Below the pieces are notes generated by a model. The model had not been told where the DNA came from, searched no databases, and saw only the letters and a list, made by a program, of their open reading frames with translations. DNA of 64,000 nucleotides from the NCBI GenBank assembly GCA_002491565.1, contig DKWE01000131.1, positions 13,959-77,958 on the forward strand, given 5' to 3'. Positions 1-8,736 of the stretch are shown piece after piece. The DNA comes from Lachnospiraceae bacterium UBA7160 (GTDB taxonomy: Bacteria > Bacillota > Clostridia > Lachnospirales > Lachnospiraceae). Both the position numbers and the translations under genes were made by a program. The first letter of the stretch is position 1. Each line of letters opens with the position of its first letter.

Positions 1-809
1 ATGTGTCCCATGATCACGGAGTACAGTACATAGGCTACGCCCCAGACGAGCCATGCGCCGAGCAGAGGCATCGTACAGCTCCAGAAGTCCTTCGCCAGCA
101 ATCGGTCTGTGTAGAACAGCTGATTCCAGCGGACGTGTACGGCGTCTTCCCGTCTTGTCTCAGCCGCTGCCCAGAGCAGCTCGACCAGGCGGGAGATCAC
201 AGTCGCATAAGCCGCGCCCACGATGCCGAATGCCGGAAGCCCGAATAAGCCGAAGATGAATATTGCGTTCAGGATGATGTTCAGGACGACTGTCACCGCG
301 CTGATCCGTGAGCTTATGGCTACCCGGCCTGTATTTTTCAGCAGGTTCAGATAGACCTGTGAGATCGAGAACAGCAGGTAGGAAAACGCAACCGCCCGCA
401 GATACTGCCCGCCGCAGACAACGAGCTCCTGTTCTCCGGTAAAGAGGAACATGAGCTGCTGCGGAAAGAACAGCGCTGCGGCTGTAAAGACGGCGCCAAG
501 CAGCAGCGTCAGGCGAAGTGCGATCGGCACGAGCTGTTCGATCGTCCGGCGGTCCTGCTTTCCCCAGTACTGTGCCGCGAGAATGCCGAGCCCTCCGGCG
601 ATCCCGCCGACGAACAGGCTGAGCACAAACTGCACCTGTGTCGCAAGTGACACCGACGACAGCGAGGTCTGGTCCACCAGCCCCAGCATGATTGCATCCG
701 TTGCGCTGACCAGCGCCATCATGAGCTGTTGGATCGTGATTGGAAGCACCATCGAGATCAGCGTTTTATAAAACGGATCCTGAAGACGACGGGTACTCAT
801 TTCTGACAT
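1..809 (-). CDS. MATE family efflux transporter, N-terminal part (cut by window edge)
   Basis: The minus-strand frame stays open from an ATG at 809 to the left edge, giving about 269 residues. It begins MSEMSTRRLQDPFYKTL, followed by several hydrophobic membrane segments. The text resembles the NorM/DinF type of the MATE superfamily: a PITIQQLMMALVSATDAIML helix, then a glycine-rich GGIAGGLGILAAQYWGK stretch typical of MATE helix 2. MATE proteins export drugs or metabolites by Na+ or H+ antiport. The start is chosen because GAGGGGGA lies about 9 bases upstream; a second in-frame ATG at 800 lacks a comparably placed site. The C-terminal half lies outside the window, so completeness cannot be judged and the substrate is unknown. 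Confidence 0.85.
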   Translation of the reverse strand, partial: MSEMSTRRLQDPFYKTLISMVLPITIQQLMMALVSATDAIMLGLVDQTSLSSVSLATQVQFVLSLFVGGIAGGLGILAAQYWGKQDRRTIEQLVPIALRLTLLLGAVFTAAALFFPQQLMFLFTGEQELVVCGGQYLRAVAFSYLLFSISQVYLNLLKNTGRVAISSRISAVTVVLNIILNAIFIFGLFGLPAFGIVGAAYATVISRLVELLWAAAETRREDAVHVRWNQLFYTDRLLAKDFWSCTMPLLGAWLVWGVAYVLYSVIMGH

Positions 810-847
810 AACGAATATCCCCCTCAAAGCGATTTTCTTTTGTAGCT

Positions 848-881
848 GTAACCATTCTGCAGTATGGTACGGAATGGTTAC
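848..881. repeat. Inverted repeat in the MATE gene leader (operator or hairpin)
   Basis: GTAACCATTC at 848-857 is exactly complementary to GAATGGTTAC at 872-881, a 10-base arm with a 14-base spacer. It lies just downstream of the proposed minus-strand start point near 886 and ahead of the ATG at 809. It could be an operator for an unseen regulator or an RNA hairpin in the leader. Sequence alone does not decide. Confidence 0.55.
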
Positions 882-892
882 GCCTGCGGGCT

Positions 893-921
893 ATTATAAC
901 GGATAGAGGTATATTTTACAA
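893..921 (-). promoter_or_regulatory. Candidate sigma-A promoter for the MATE gene
   Basis: On the minus strand a perfect TATAAT (893-898) is preceded by TTGTAA (916-921) with a 17-base spacer. The expected start near 886 gives a leader of about 75 bases that contains the inverted repeat at 848-881. Confidence 0.55.
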
Positions 922-972
922 GTAGTTTTGCATTACGGTTCGCGTCTCACTTTCCCGCGCGGTTCTTTTGTA

Positions 973-3003
973 TCAGTTGGTCTCCTGCAGAATCCGGACA
1001 TCCTTTCCTTCGATCGGAATGGGAGCGTCCGCAGAAAAGCATTCCCCGGTGAGCAGATCCCGCACCGACACCGGGATGCGAAGCCAGGAGGAATTGCTGT
1101 CGTGGTTCAGGGCAAAGTAGTTCTGGACAGCGCCCTTTGAGCGCAGAGTAACCTCGACGTGTTCCGGAGATTCTGCGATACCAGTGATGCCCTGTTCCGC
1201 GCAGAGGCGGTCAAGGAATGTGTCATAAAATGCGTCGCTCGAATGCGTAGCAATATAATAAGCGCAGCCTCTGCCATATGTATTTTTTGTGATGACAGGC
1301 ATCCCGGCATAGAACTCATTTTCGTATTCTGCCAGCGGGACAGCGCCCTCCGTCCACAAAAGATCGCAGAGAATCTCTGCCGGGTAGCTTGTGCCGTCAT
1401 AGCGGAAGGTGACATGGGACTGCGGGGTCGGCGCATCGCATTCTTCCACCCAGATGCCGAGCAGTTCTTTCAGTCTGCCGGGATAGCCGCCGGTCACGAT
1501 CCGCTCGTGCTCCTCCGTATATCCGCTGAAATAGCTGGTCACAAAGCAGCCGCCAGCCTTTGCCCACGCGGAAGCCTTTTCCGCGAAGCCATCTTTGCAC
1601 AGATAGAGCATCGGTGCAAGGACGACCTGATACGCGTCGAGCGGATCCTGGACGCTGATAATATCGACGGGGATATTTTTCTCCCAGAAGCGGCGATACC
1701 ACGTTTTGACTTCCTTCACGTAATCGATCAGGATGGTTGGGCCTGCAGAGAGCTCCGCTGCCCACCAGTTGTCCCAGTCAAAGACGAGGGCGACGCGCGC
1801 ATGGATGCGTCCGCCAAGCGTCTGACTTCCGAGCGTTTCCAACTCTTCCCCGAGCTTCGCCATCTCGCGGAATACGCGGGTATGTTCATTTCCACGGTGG
1901 CCGATCAGCGCGCCGTGCAACTTCTCACACGCTCCGATGCTCTGGCGCATCTGGAAAAACATGATCGTGTCGGCTCCGTGCGCAGCCGCCTGGTAGCTGA
2001 TCAGCCGCATCATGCCCGGGCGTTTCAGTGCGCAGTAGGGGTGCCAGTTGCTGACGCTCGGTGTCTGCTCCATCAGGGCAAACGGCATCCCCTGCTTCAA
2101 CCCGCGCATGACGTCATGCTGAAAGGCGGGCTCCCAGTCTTTCGCATCGTATCTCGGGTAATTATCCCAGGAGATAAAATCCATGTCTTTCGCCCATTTC
2201 TGGTAATCCAGAACCTTGTAAGTGCCCATCAGGTTTGTCGTAACCGGGATGTCCGGCGTTTCTTTTTTAATCGCGTCATATTCCAGGCGGTAACACTCCT
2301 GGATACTCTCCGACATAAATCTCCGGTAGTCCAGCGAGATGCCCTGGAAATTTGACCGAAGCAGCCGTCCTTCAAAGTAGAATTCCTCGCTGCGCTGGTC
2401 CGGGACGACGATCTCATCCCAGTCGTAAAAGGTATGACTCCAGAAAGCAGTGTTCCATGCGCGGTTCAGCGCCTCCAGCGTGCCGTATTTTTGCTGCAGC
2501 CAGACGCGGAATGCGCGCTCGCAGTTTTCGCAGTAGCAGAAGCCGCCATATTCATTTGAGACATGCCATGCGACGAGATTGTCATAGTGGCCGTAGCGTC
2601 TGGCAAGTTTTCCGGCGAGCCTGGCGGAAAATTTCCGGTAAATCGGACTGTTCGGGCAGGAATTGTGCCGTGAGCCGAATTTGCGGCGGATCCCGTGCTC
2701 ATCGGTGCGCAGGATTTCCGGATATTTCTTTGCCATCCATGCCGGGTGCGCGCCGGTCGAGGTGGCGAGACAGACCTTCAGGCCATTGTCATGCGCCAGC
2801 TCCATGATCCGGTCGAGACGGCTGAAGTCCCAGACGTCATCATCGGTCTGCAGAGACGCCCACGAGAAGACATTTAAGGTCACGACATCGATGTGTGCGA
2901 GATGAAAGAGGCGCATGTCCTCCTGCCAGACCTCCTCGGGCCACTGTTCCGGGTTGTAGTCCCCGCCATATAGTATTTTGTTGATGCGGTCAGATGCTAT
3001 CAT
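973..3003 (-). CDS. GH42 beta-galactosidase
   Basis: A 676-residue protein of usual GH42 length. It begins with the family signature LYGGDYNPEQW (residues 11-21) and folds as a TIM barrel, then a trimerisation domain (roughly 390-600) and a small C-terminal beta domain. The acid/base Glu is E151 in SNEYGG and the nucleophile is E312 in ALMEQTPS. Cysteines C116, C156, C158 and C161 match the structural zinc cluster seen in many GH42 enzymes. There is no signal peptide, so it acts in the cytoplasm on imported galactosides. AGGAGGAAA precedes the ATG. It is divergent from the LacI-ribokinase operon and could share its control. Exact substrate (lactose, galacto-oligosaccharide or arabinoside) is not readable. 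Confidence 0.93.
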   Translation of the reverse strand: MIASDRINKILYGGDYNPEQWPEEVWQEDMRLFHLAHIDVVTLNVFSWASLQTDDDVWDFSRLDRIMELAHDNGLKVCLATSTGAHPAWMAKKYPEILRTDEHGIRRKFGSRHNSCPNSPIYRKFSARLAGKLARRYGHYDNLVAWHVSNEYGGFCYCENCERAFRVWLQQKYGTLEALNRAWNTAFWSHTFYDWDEIVVPDQRSEEFYFEGRLLRSNFQGISLDYRRFMSESIQECYRLEYDAIKKETPDIPVTTNLMGTYKVLDYQKWAKDMDFISWDNYPRYDAKDWEPAFQHDVMRGLKQGMPFALMEQTPSVSNWHPYCALKRPGMMRLISYQAAAHGADTIMFFQMRQSIGACEKLHGALIGHRGNEHTRVFREMAKLGEELETLGSQTLGGRIHARVALVFDWDNWWAAELSAGPTILIDYVKEVKTWYRRFWEKNIPVDIISVQDPLDAYQVVLAPMLYLCKDGFAEKASAWAKAGGCFVTSYFSGYTEEHERIVTGGYPGRLKELLGIWVEECDAPTPQSHVTFRYDGTSYPAEILCDLLWTEGAVPLAEYENEFYAGMPVITKNTYGRGCAYYIATHSSDAFYDTFLDRLCAEQGITGIAESPEHVEVTLRSKGAVQNYFALNHDSNSSWLRIPVSVRDLLTGECFSADAPIPIEGKDVRILQETN

Positions 3004-3121
3004 AAGGTTTCCTCCTGAAGTTTATTGTGAAAGCCCGGTCCTGGTTACAGTCTGGCAATGAAACTGACAGGTTCTGCATAACAGCGGCCAGGTCCGGGGC
3101 CCGGCTGTAACGTGTGACACC

Positions 3122-3150
3122 AGTATAACTGAAAAAGTGTTAGATGAAAA
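3122..3150 (-). promoter_or_regulatory. Candidate promoter for the GH42 gene
   Basis: On the minus strand TATACT (3122-3127) is preceded by TTTTCA (3145-3150) with a 17-base spacer. The -35 box is weak, so an activator may be involved. Start would be near 3115, leaving a leader of about 110 bases. It is the only reasonable box pair I saw in this divergent intergenic region for that gene. Confidence 0.4.
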
Positions 3151-3274
3151 GGGGGAAAACAATGCTGCCTGTTTCATGCATTTTGTGCGCGCCCCTCTGG
3201 ACATACTTCTCGTCCGGCCTGGCTGAACTGTACCTACGGTTTTCACAATAAATTTCAAAAAATAAAAAATATAA

Positions 3275-3303
3275 TTGACAAATTGACGAACTTGACTTAT
3301 AGT
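3275..3303 (+). promoter_or_regulatory. Sigma-A promoter of the LacI-ribokinase operon
   Basis: TTGACA (3275-3280), a 17-base spacer and TATAGT (3298-3303) lie 51 bases before the ATG at 3354. This is a near-consensus promoter in an AT-rich stretch that contrasts with the GC-rich genes around it. The rest of 3004-3270 holds the divergent GH42 promoter and nothing else I can support. Confidence 0.7.
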
Positions 3304-3324
3304 ATAGCTATGAAAAAAGTTTAG

Positions 3325-3336
3325 GAAAATATTTTC
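3325..3336. promoter_or_regulatory. Candidate LacI-type operator
   Basis: GAAAATATTTTC is a perfect 12-base palindrome located about 15-25 bases after the expected transcription start and before the ribosome binding site. Position and symmetry suit autoregulation by the LacI domain encoded just downstream. It is AT-only in its core, so chance occurrence is possible. Confidence 0.35.
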
Positions 3337-3353
3337 TCTACAAAGGAAAACCT

Positions 3354-5273
3354 ATGACAATAAAAGAAATAGCAAAATTATCTAATACATCTATTTCCAC
3401 GGTTTCCAAGATCCTGAATGGAAAGGATCAGTCCATCAGCCGGGAAACCAGGGAGAAGGTGCTGCAGATTGCAAGGGAGTATCATTACATTCCTTATGAG
3501 AGCGTCGTGAAGGGATCGCGTTTTATCCTTGGCGTAGTGGTTTCTGATACGGAGAAAGGAAAGCTGCTGCTTTCCGGGATTAACCGGGCGGCCAGGAAGG
3601 CGGGATACGGGATTTTCTGCTGTGAATATTCCGACGAACCGGACAGTGAGAAGAAAGCGGTCACGGCGGTCTGTGCGCAGAACATACCGGCGGTGCTCTG
3701 GCAGAGACAGAGAAAAGAGAGCAGCGAGTATTTGTCCTATTTTGAAAGTAAGAATATCCAGGTATTTTTCTGTGATTTCTGGCAGGAAAGCGGGGCGCAG
3801 CAGTTTACACTGGATTATGGAAGGTATGGGTACGAGGCGGCCAGATATCTGGTGGATCGTTACCACTACCGGATTGGCTGCTGTATACGAAAGCAGAATG
3901 AGGCGTCTGAGCGGTTTGTGAAGGGATTTCGGCGCTGTATGTATGACAACGGCCTGGAAATCCGTTCTGATTTCCTTATGGAATGGGAGGAATCGAGGGC
4001 ATTTTCGGAGATCAGTGTGTATGGAATTACCGCTCTGGTCTGTCTGGATGAGGAGATTGCTGCAGATATCTGCCGGAAGGCGGCAGCGAGCGGCTACCGG
4101 GTGCCGGCAGATCTGTCCATTCTTGCGGTATCGGACAGCCGGAAAAGGCGGATTCTCTATCCAAAGATCACGGGCTTGTATCTTCCAGTGGAGGAGCTTG
4201 GGGAATATGCCTGCCGCAGTGTGATTGCCGGACTGGAGAAGTCCGGATGTGAAAAGGAAGAGTTTCGTTTTGAAATTCTGGAGGGGGACAGCGCCGGGGC
4301 GATTCCGGATAAGCGTGCCAGGAAAATTCTGGTGGTTGGGAGCATCAACATGGACTCGGTGATTTCCGTGAAAAGCGTTCCGGAGGCAGGCGACACCTGC
4401 ATCGCGGACGAGCTCTATTCTTTTGCGGGAGGCAAAGGCTTTAACCAGGCAGTAGGAGCGGCGAAGCTGGGGGCTCAGGTATCGCTGATCGGCAAAATCG
4501 GGCAGGATTATGAGGGCAAGGTCCTGCGGGATGCGATGGCAGAATACGGGCTGAATGTGGACGGCGTTATGGAAAGCCCTGTGGGTGGAACGGGAAAGGC
4601 ATTTATTACCGTTCAGAAAAATGGTGAGAGCAATATTATTGTCTATGCGGGGGCGAATCGGTATCTGACGAAGGAAGATATCCAGAGAAACAGCCATCTG
4701 TTTGCCAGAGCAGACTACTGTCTGCTTCAGCTGGAGACTCCGGTAGAGATCGTAGAGTACGTGGCGCACATGGCAAAGAGGCAGGAAATCCGGGTGATTC
4801 TGAAGCCATCAGCGGTAAGCGAGGTCAGTGAGGAGCTGCTTGGGCAGATTGATATCTTTGTGCCGAACCGGAAAGAAGCGGACCATCTGTGTCCGGAGGG
4901 AAGAACCCTGGAGGAGAAAGGCGCTTTCTTCCTGAAAAAAGGCGTGAAGGAGGTCATTATTACGCTGGACGAGCAGGGATGCTTCTGGATGAACGAAAAG
5001 GAACGGCTGTACTTTGAGCCTGCCAGGTTCGAGGCGGTGGATACCACCGGGGCGGCGGATGCGTTTATCTCGGCGCTGGCAGTATACCTGGCGGAAGGGT
5101 TTCCGATGGTGACGGCAATCCAGTACGCGACGTATGCGGCTGGGTTCTCGATTACGCGAAACGGCGTGCAGTCCGCCATGGTGGAGCGGCAGACGATGGA
5201 TGCCTACGCGGAGCAGATTGTGAAAACAATACGGTATGGGAGATGTCTGTATGGAAGTGAAAAAGGAAATTAG
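3354..5273 (+). CDS. LacI-family regulator fused to ribokinase (PfkB) domain
   Basis: A 639-residue two-part protein. Residues 1-50 form a LacI helix-turn-helix (IKEIAKLSNTSISTVSKILNG). About 60-310 resemble the periplasmic-binding-protein-like effector domain. From about 322 (ILVVGSINMDSVISV) to 625 is a ribokinase/PfkB domain, with the sugar-binding AGGKGFNQAVGAAKLG and the C-terminal signature DTTGAADAF at 563-571. The catalytic Asp is D569; the usual GAGD is GAAD here. Stand-alone LacI (about 330) and ribokinase (about 305) lengths add up to this protein, so it is a full fusion and not a readthrough artefact. It heads the operon and overlaps the next gene by 23 bases. Likely role: sugar-responsive repressor that may also phosphorylate the sugar. 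Whether the kinase half is active is unknown. Confidence 0.88.
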   Translation: MTIKEIAKLSNTSISTVSKILNGKDQSISRETREKVLQIAREYHYIPYESVVKGSRFILGVVVSDTEKGKLLLSGINRAARKAGYGIFCCEYSDEPDSEKKAVTAVCAQNIPAVLWQRQRKESSEYLSYFESKNIQVFFCDFWQESGAQQFTLDYGRYGYEAARYLVDRYHYRIGCCIRKQNEASERFVKGFRRCMYDNGLEIRSDFLMEWEESRAFSEISVYGITALVCLDEEIAADICRKAAASGYRVPADLSILAVSDSRKRRILYPKITGLYLPVEELGEYACRSVIAGLEKSGCEKEEFRFEILEGDSAGAIPDKRARKILVVGSINMDSVISVKSVPEAGDTCIADELYSFAGGKGFNQAVGAAKLGAQVSLIGKIGQDYEGKVLRDAMAEYGLNVDGVMESPVGGTGKAFITVQKNGESNIIVYAGANRYLTKEDIQRNSHLFARADYCLLQLETPVEIVEYVAHMAKRQEIRVILKPSAVSEVSEELLGQIDIFVPNRKEADHLCPEGRTLEEKGAFFLKKGVKEVIITLDEQGCFWMNEKERLYFEPARFEAVDTTGAADAFISALAVYLAEGFPMVTAIQYATYAAGFSITRNGVQSAMVERQTMDAYAEQIVKTIRYGRCLYGSEKGN

Positions 5274-6636
5274 AATTCTGGCTCCGTGCGGGATTCTGGG
5301 CTATGGCTACCCGAAAGAATCCTTCCTGCGGGGGATGGAGAAGCGGCCGGATGCCATTGTTGTGGATGCGGGCAGTACGGATGCCGGGCCGCATAAGCTG
5401 GGAGCAGGCGTGGCTATCGTGAGCCGGAAAGCCTGCAAAAAGGATCTGGAGATCATGATCAGTGAAGGCGCAAAGGCGGGAATTCCGGTGATTATCGGCT
5501 CCGCCGGGGGAAGCGGCGGCCGTGTCCATGTGGGATGGACCTGGAGTATTATTCAGGAAATCCTTCACGAGCAGGGTTTGGAGGCCATGAAAACGGCGAT
5601 TATCTGGGCGGACATCCCGAAAGAAACGGTGAAAAAGAGAATGGCAGAGGGGAAGGTAGCGCCTCTGGGGGCTGCAGTCCCGCTTCTGACGGAAGAAAGA
5701 CTGGAGGAAACCAATGCCATTGTAGCGCAGATGGGTCATGAGCCGGTGGTGAAAGCGCTAAAGGAAGGCTATCAGCTGATTATTTGCGGCCGGGCTTACG
5801 ATCCGTCTCCTTTCGCGGCGGTGGCGGAATATTTTGGAATGCCTCTGGCCTACGGCTACCATGCGGGAAAAATTCTGGAATGCGCGGCGCTCTGTGCAGT
5901 TCCGGGGACGACAAAGGACTGTATGCTTGGGACGATTACCCAGGAGGGTTTTCTGGTCGAACCGCTGTCTGATAGCCGGAAATGTACGGCCTTGTCGGTG
6001 GCGGCCCATACCTTTTATGAAAAGAATCATCCCTATGTTCTTCACGGGCCGGGGACCATCCTGAACCTGGAGAACTGCAGCTTTACGGAGCAGGGTGACG
6101 GGAGCGTGTGGGTGACGGGGAGCCGGATCGAAGCGTCGGATGGGTATTATATTAAGCTGGAGGGCGCAAGAAAGGCGGCCTACCGGACCTTTGTAGTGGC
6201 CGGAGTCAGAGACCCGCTTTTTATCTCCCGGATCAAAGAGATCGAGGGGGCGGCCCAAAATCAGACAGAAGCCTATTACAGTGAGATTCCGAAGGAGGAC
6301 TACCGGATTCACTTTATGAATTACGGGATCGATGCAGTGATGGGCGAGCTGGAGCCGGAGCCGGAGGACCTGCCGCACGAGGTGGGGATTGTCTTTGAGG
6401 TTCTGGCGAAGACGCAGGAAATCGCAGATTCGGTGTGTGGGACCCTGCGTTCGTCCCTGCTGCATTACGGGTATGAGGGGCGGAAGGCGACCGCGGGCAA
6501 TCTGGCGTTTCCTTTTGCTCCGAGCGATATCTCGTTTGGGCCGGTCTATGAGTTTTCAGTTTATCATCTGATGGAAGTAGCGGACGGGCTGGAAATGTTC
6601 CCGATCGAAGAGGTCACGCTCAGAGCGGAGGGTTAG
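5251..6636 (+). CDS. AtuA-like / DUF1446 family protein
   Basis: A 461-residue protein matching the acyclic terpene utilisation AtuA family (DUF1446). It opens with APCGILGYGYPKESF and contains the glycine-rich IIGSAGGSGGRVHVGW and the LIICGRAYDPSPFAA stretch. No signal peptide is visible. The family name comes from citronellol/geraniol catabolism in Pseudomonas, but copies in anaerobic sugar loci have no assigned reaction, so terpene use is not implied here. ATG 5251 is preferred over ATG 5236 because GGGAG at 5237-5241 is suitably spaced for it. It is followed by a DUF4387 gene, the usual partner of this family (often fused to it). Confidence 0.8.
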   Translation: MEVKKEIRILAPCGILGYGYPKESFLRGMEKRPDAIVVDAGSTDAGPHKLGAGVAIVSRKACKKDLEIMISEGAKAGIPVIIGSAGGSGGRVHVGWTWSIIQEILHEQGLEAMKTAIIWADIPKETVKKRMAEGKVAPLGAAVPLLTEERLEETNAIVAQMGHEPVVKALKEGYQLIICGRAYDPSPFAAVAEYFGMPLAYGYHAGKILECAALCAVPGTTKDCMLGTITQEGFLVEPLSDSRKCTALSVAAHTFYEKNHPYVLHGPGTILNLENCSFTEQGDGSVWVTGSRIEASDGYYIKLEGARKAAYRTFVVAGVRDPLFISRIKEIEGAAQNQTEAYYSEIPKEDYRIHFMNYGIDAVMGELEPEPEDLPHEVGIVFEVLAKTQEIADSVCGTLRSSLLHYGYEGRKATAGNLAFPFAPSDISFGPVYEFSVYHLMEVADGLEMFPIEEVTLRAEG

Positions 6637-6691
6637 CGTGCGGTTATGCGAAAGCTACGACATACACGGTTACAGGCGGGGAGGAAGAAGC

Positions 6692-7012
6692 ATGGCAAAA
6701 GTAAAACTATATGATGCGGCGAAAATTATCCGTTCCAAGAACAGCGGGCCATTCAGCGTTACCTTAGACGCCCTGTTTGATGACGGGGAGGTGTACCGGA
6801 AGATCAGGGACAGTAAAGTTATCACCAGGGAGCGGATCGCAGAACTTTATCAGCTGGAGCCGGAGATGATCACGGAGCTTGTCTTTTTTGACGCAGCCCA
6901 GGGATTTAAAATTACCTATGACAGAAAAATTTCGTCCGGTACCTGCTTTGACAGCGATGTGTACGGAGCTCAGCAGCATGTGCCGCTTGGCAACATGGAG
7001 GTGGAACTTTGA
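6692..7012 (+). CDS. DUF4387 domain protein (AtuA partner)
   Basis: A 106-residue protein beginning MAKVKLYDAAKIIRSKNSGP, with the DUF4387 core (SGPFSVTLDALFDD, then EMITELVFFDAAQGFKITY). DUF4387 is commonly the C-terminal domain of AtuA/DUF1446 proteins or encoded next to them, as here, so the two probably act as one enzyme or complex of unknown reaction. The start at 6692 has GGGGAGGAAG just upstream; a longer in-frame extension from 6638 lacks such a site. Its stop overlaps the TTG start of the HAD gene. Confidence 0.8.
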   Translation: MAKVKLYDAAKIIRSKNSGPFSVTLDALFDDGEVYRKIRDSKVITRERIAELYQLEPEMITELVFFDAAQGFKITYDRKISSGTCFDSDVYGAQQHVPLGNMEVEL

Positions 7013-7785
7013 GGAAAGAAGGAGGAAACATCCGGCTGATCGTCACGGACCTGGATGACACACTGCTTCGAAGCGACCATCTTCCCTCGGAATTCACGGT
7101 GGAAACGTTCCGGATGTGCCGGGAGAAAGGCATTCTGACGGCGTTTGCTACTGCCCGGGTGAGCATTGCCACGAAAGCGGAGTACCAGGCGCTGAAGCCG
7201 GATATCCGGGTGGTGTCAAATGGCGCGATGGCGCTTGCAGGAGAAGAGCTTCTCTTTTTTGACAGAATTCCGGTGGAAGAGGCCAATCGGTTTTGCCGGT
7301 GCCTGAAACAAAAGGGAGCGAAGCGGATTCTGGCTGGCTGCTTTGCGCATACCTACTGGGAGAATCGTGAGATTGCGGCTTCCCGGACGCTGAAGGAAGC
7401 AGTTTACCATGATTTTTCAGAACCCATCGGGGAAGATGCAGCGCAGATTTCCTTCTCTCTGGAGGATCCCAGGGCGCTGGGAGAGGTAAGAGAAGCATTC
7501 CCGGAATTGTCCTGGACTTCTTACCGGGGAGGCCGGTGTGCGGTGATGGCCCCGGGGGTATCAAAGGCTGCGGGAGTTGCGAAGGCGGCAGAGCTGTTTG
7601 GCGTGAAGCTTTCGGAAATCCTGGCATTTGGAGACGACGCGGGAGATCTGGAAATGCTGACCAAGTGCGGGGTAGGCGTTGCGATGGGAAATGCCATTCC
7701 GGAGCTTAAGGAAGCAGCGGATTACGTGGCGGAGACGAACGATGAGGACGGAGCCGCGAAATTTATTCGGGGTTATATAGTATAA
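7009..7785 (+). CDS. Cof-type HAD-IIB phosphatase
   Basis: A 258-residue HAD hydrolase. The nucleophile motif VTDLDDTLL gives D14 and the acid D16. The C-terminal metal motif is FGDDAGDLEML (about 204-214), followed by GVAMGNAIPELKEAADYV, typical of the Cof/YbiV subfamily, which removes phosphate from sugar phosphates, nucleotides or flavin precursors. The start is a TTG overlapping the upstream TGA stop, supported by GGAGGTGG five bases earlier, so translation is probably coupled to the DUF4387 gene. Within this operon it could recycle a phosphorylated dead-end product, but the substrate is not visible. Confidence 0.85.
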   Translation: MRKEGGNIRLIVTDLDDTLLRSDHLPSEFTVETFRMCREKGILTAFATARVSIATKAEYQALKPDIRVVSNGAMALAGEELLFFDRIPVEEANRFCRCLKQKGAKRILAGCFAHTYWENREIAASRTLKEAVYHDFSEPIGEDAAQISFSLEDPRALGEVREAFPELSWTSYRGGRCAVMAPGVSKAAGVAKAAELFGVKLSEILAFGDDAGDLEMLTKCGVGVAMGNAIPELKEAADYVAETNDEDGAAKFIRGYIV

Positions 7786-7838
7786 AAGGCGGAGCCTGCG
7801 CCGGCAGGCAGGGACTGTTACCATAAGGGGGGAAACGT

Positions 7839-8726
7839 ATGCTGAAGAGAATAAAAAAAGACAGAGTGCTGTATCTGATGATGCTGCCTGCGCTGCTCTA
7901 TTTTGTCATCTTCCATGTATGGCCGATTATTGAGATGAGACTGGCTTTCTATGATTACCGGATTGTAGGGGACAATATTTTTGTGGGGTGGAAGCATTTT
8001 AAAACGTTGTTTTCTACACCAGCATTTTATAAGATCATAAAAAATACGCTGGTGATCAGTTTCATGAAAATCGTGCTGTTTTTCCCGTTTCCGGTAGCAT
8101 TTGCGCTGGCGCTGAATGAGCTGCGCAGCGGCCCGTTCCGGAAGGTGGTGCAGGTGACTTCTTACCTGCCCCACTTCCTATCCTGGGTCGTGATTGCAGG
8201 TGTCTGGTACGAGTTCCTTTCTCCCTCCAGCGGTCTGGTAATGGATCTCGTGGAGCTGTTCGGCGGAGAGAGGAAGAATCTTCTGACCGATAAAAACAGT
8301 ATTCTGTGGGTATTGTTTGCGTCCAGTACCTGGCGGAGCATGGGCTGGGATTCGATTATTTATCTTTCAGCGATTCTGGGGATTAATGCCTCGCTCTATG
8401 AGGCGGCAAGGATCGACGGAGCCGGGCGGTGGGCGACCATCCGCTACATTATCCTTCCGGCGCTGGCAGGGCCTATGATCACAGTGCTGATCCTGAACGT
8501 GGGATTTGTCATGAGTGCGGGCTACGACCAGATCCTGAACTTCTCCAACGATGCAGTTCTGAGCCGTGTGGATATCCTCGACACCTATGTGTACCGGATT
8601 GGTCTTCTGCAGGGGCAGTATTCCTTTGCGACGGCGGCGAACCTGTTTAAGGGTGTCATCGGGACGATCATGATTCTTCTGACGCATTTTACATCCAAGA
8701 AGCTCACCGGCAAGGGTGCCTGGTAG
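7839..8726 (+). CDS. Sugar ABC transporter permease, LplB type
   Basis: A 295-residue inner-membrane permease with six predicted helices and the BPD_transp_1 EAA loop EAARIDGAGRWATIRYIILP near residues 190-209. The LplB/YteP (COG4209) branch serves polysaccharide or oligosaccharide importers of Firmicutes and uses a shared MsmK-like ATPase encoded elsewhere; indeed no ATPase gene is in this operon. GGGG-rich ribosome site (AAGGGGGG) precedes ATG 7839. It pairs with the permease at 8737 and the binding protein at 9799. Confidence 0.9.
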   Translation: MLKRIKKDRVLYLMMLPALLYFVIFHVWPIIEMRLAFYDYRIVGDNIFVGWKHFKTLFSTPAFYKIIKNTLVISFMKIVLFFPFPVAFALALNELRSGPFRKVVQVTSYLPHFLSWVVIAGVWYEFLSPSSGLVMDLVELFGGERKNLLTDKNSILWVLFASSTWRSMGWDSIIYLSAILGINASLYEAARIDGAGRWATIRYIILPALAGPMITVLILNVGFVMSAGYDQILNFSNDAVLSRVDILDTYVYRIGLLQGQYSFATAANLFKGVIGTIMILLTHFTSKKLTGKGAW

Positions 8727-8736
8727 GAGGTGGCAT

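Noticed and set aside
1159..2355. A 398-codon plus-strand frame
   Set aside because: Antisense to the GH42 gene, whose catalytic and zinc residues are intact.
3378..4769. A 463-codon minus-strand frame
   Set aside because: Antisense to the LacI-ribokinase fusion; no motif and no ribosome site.
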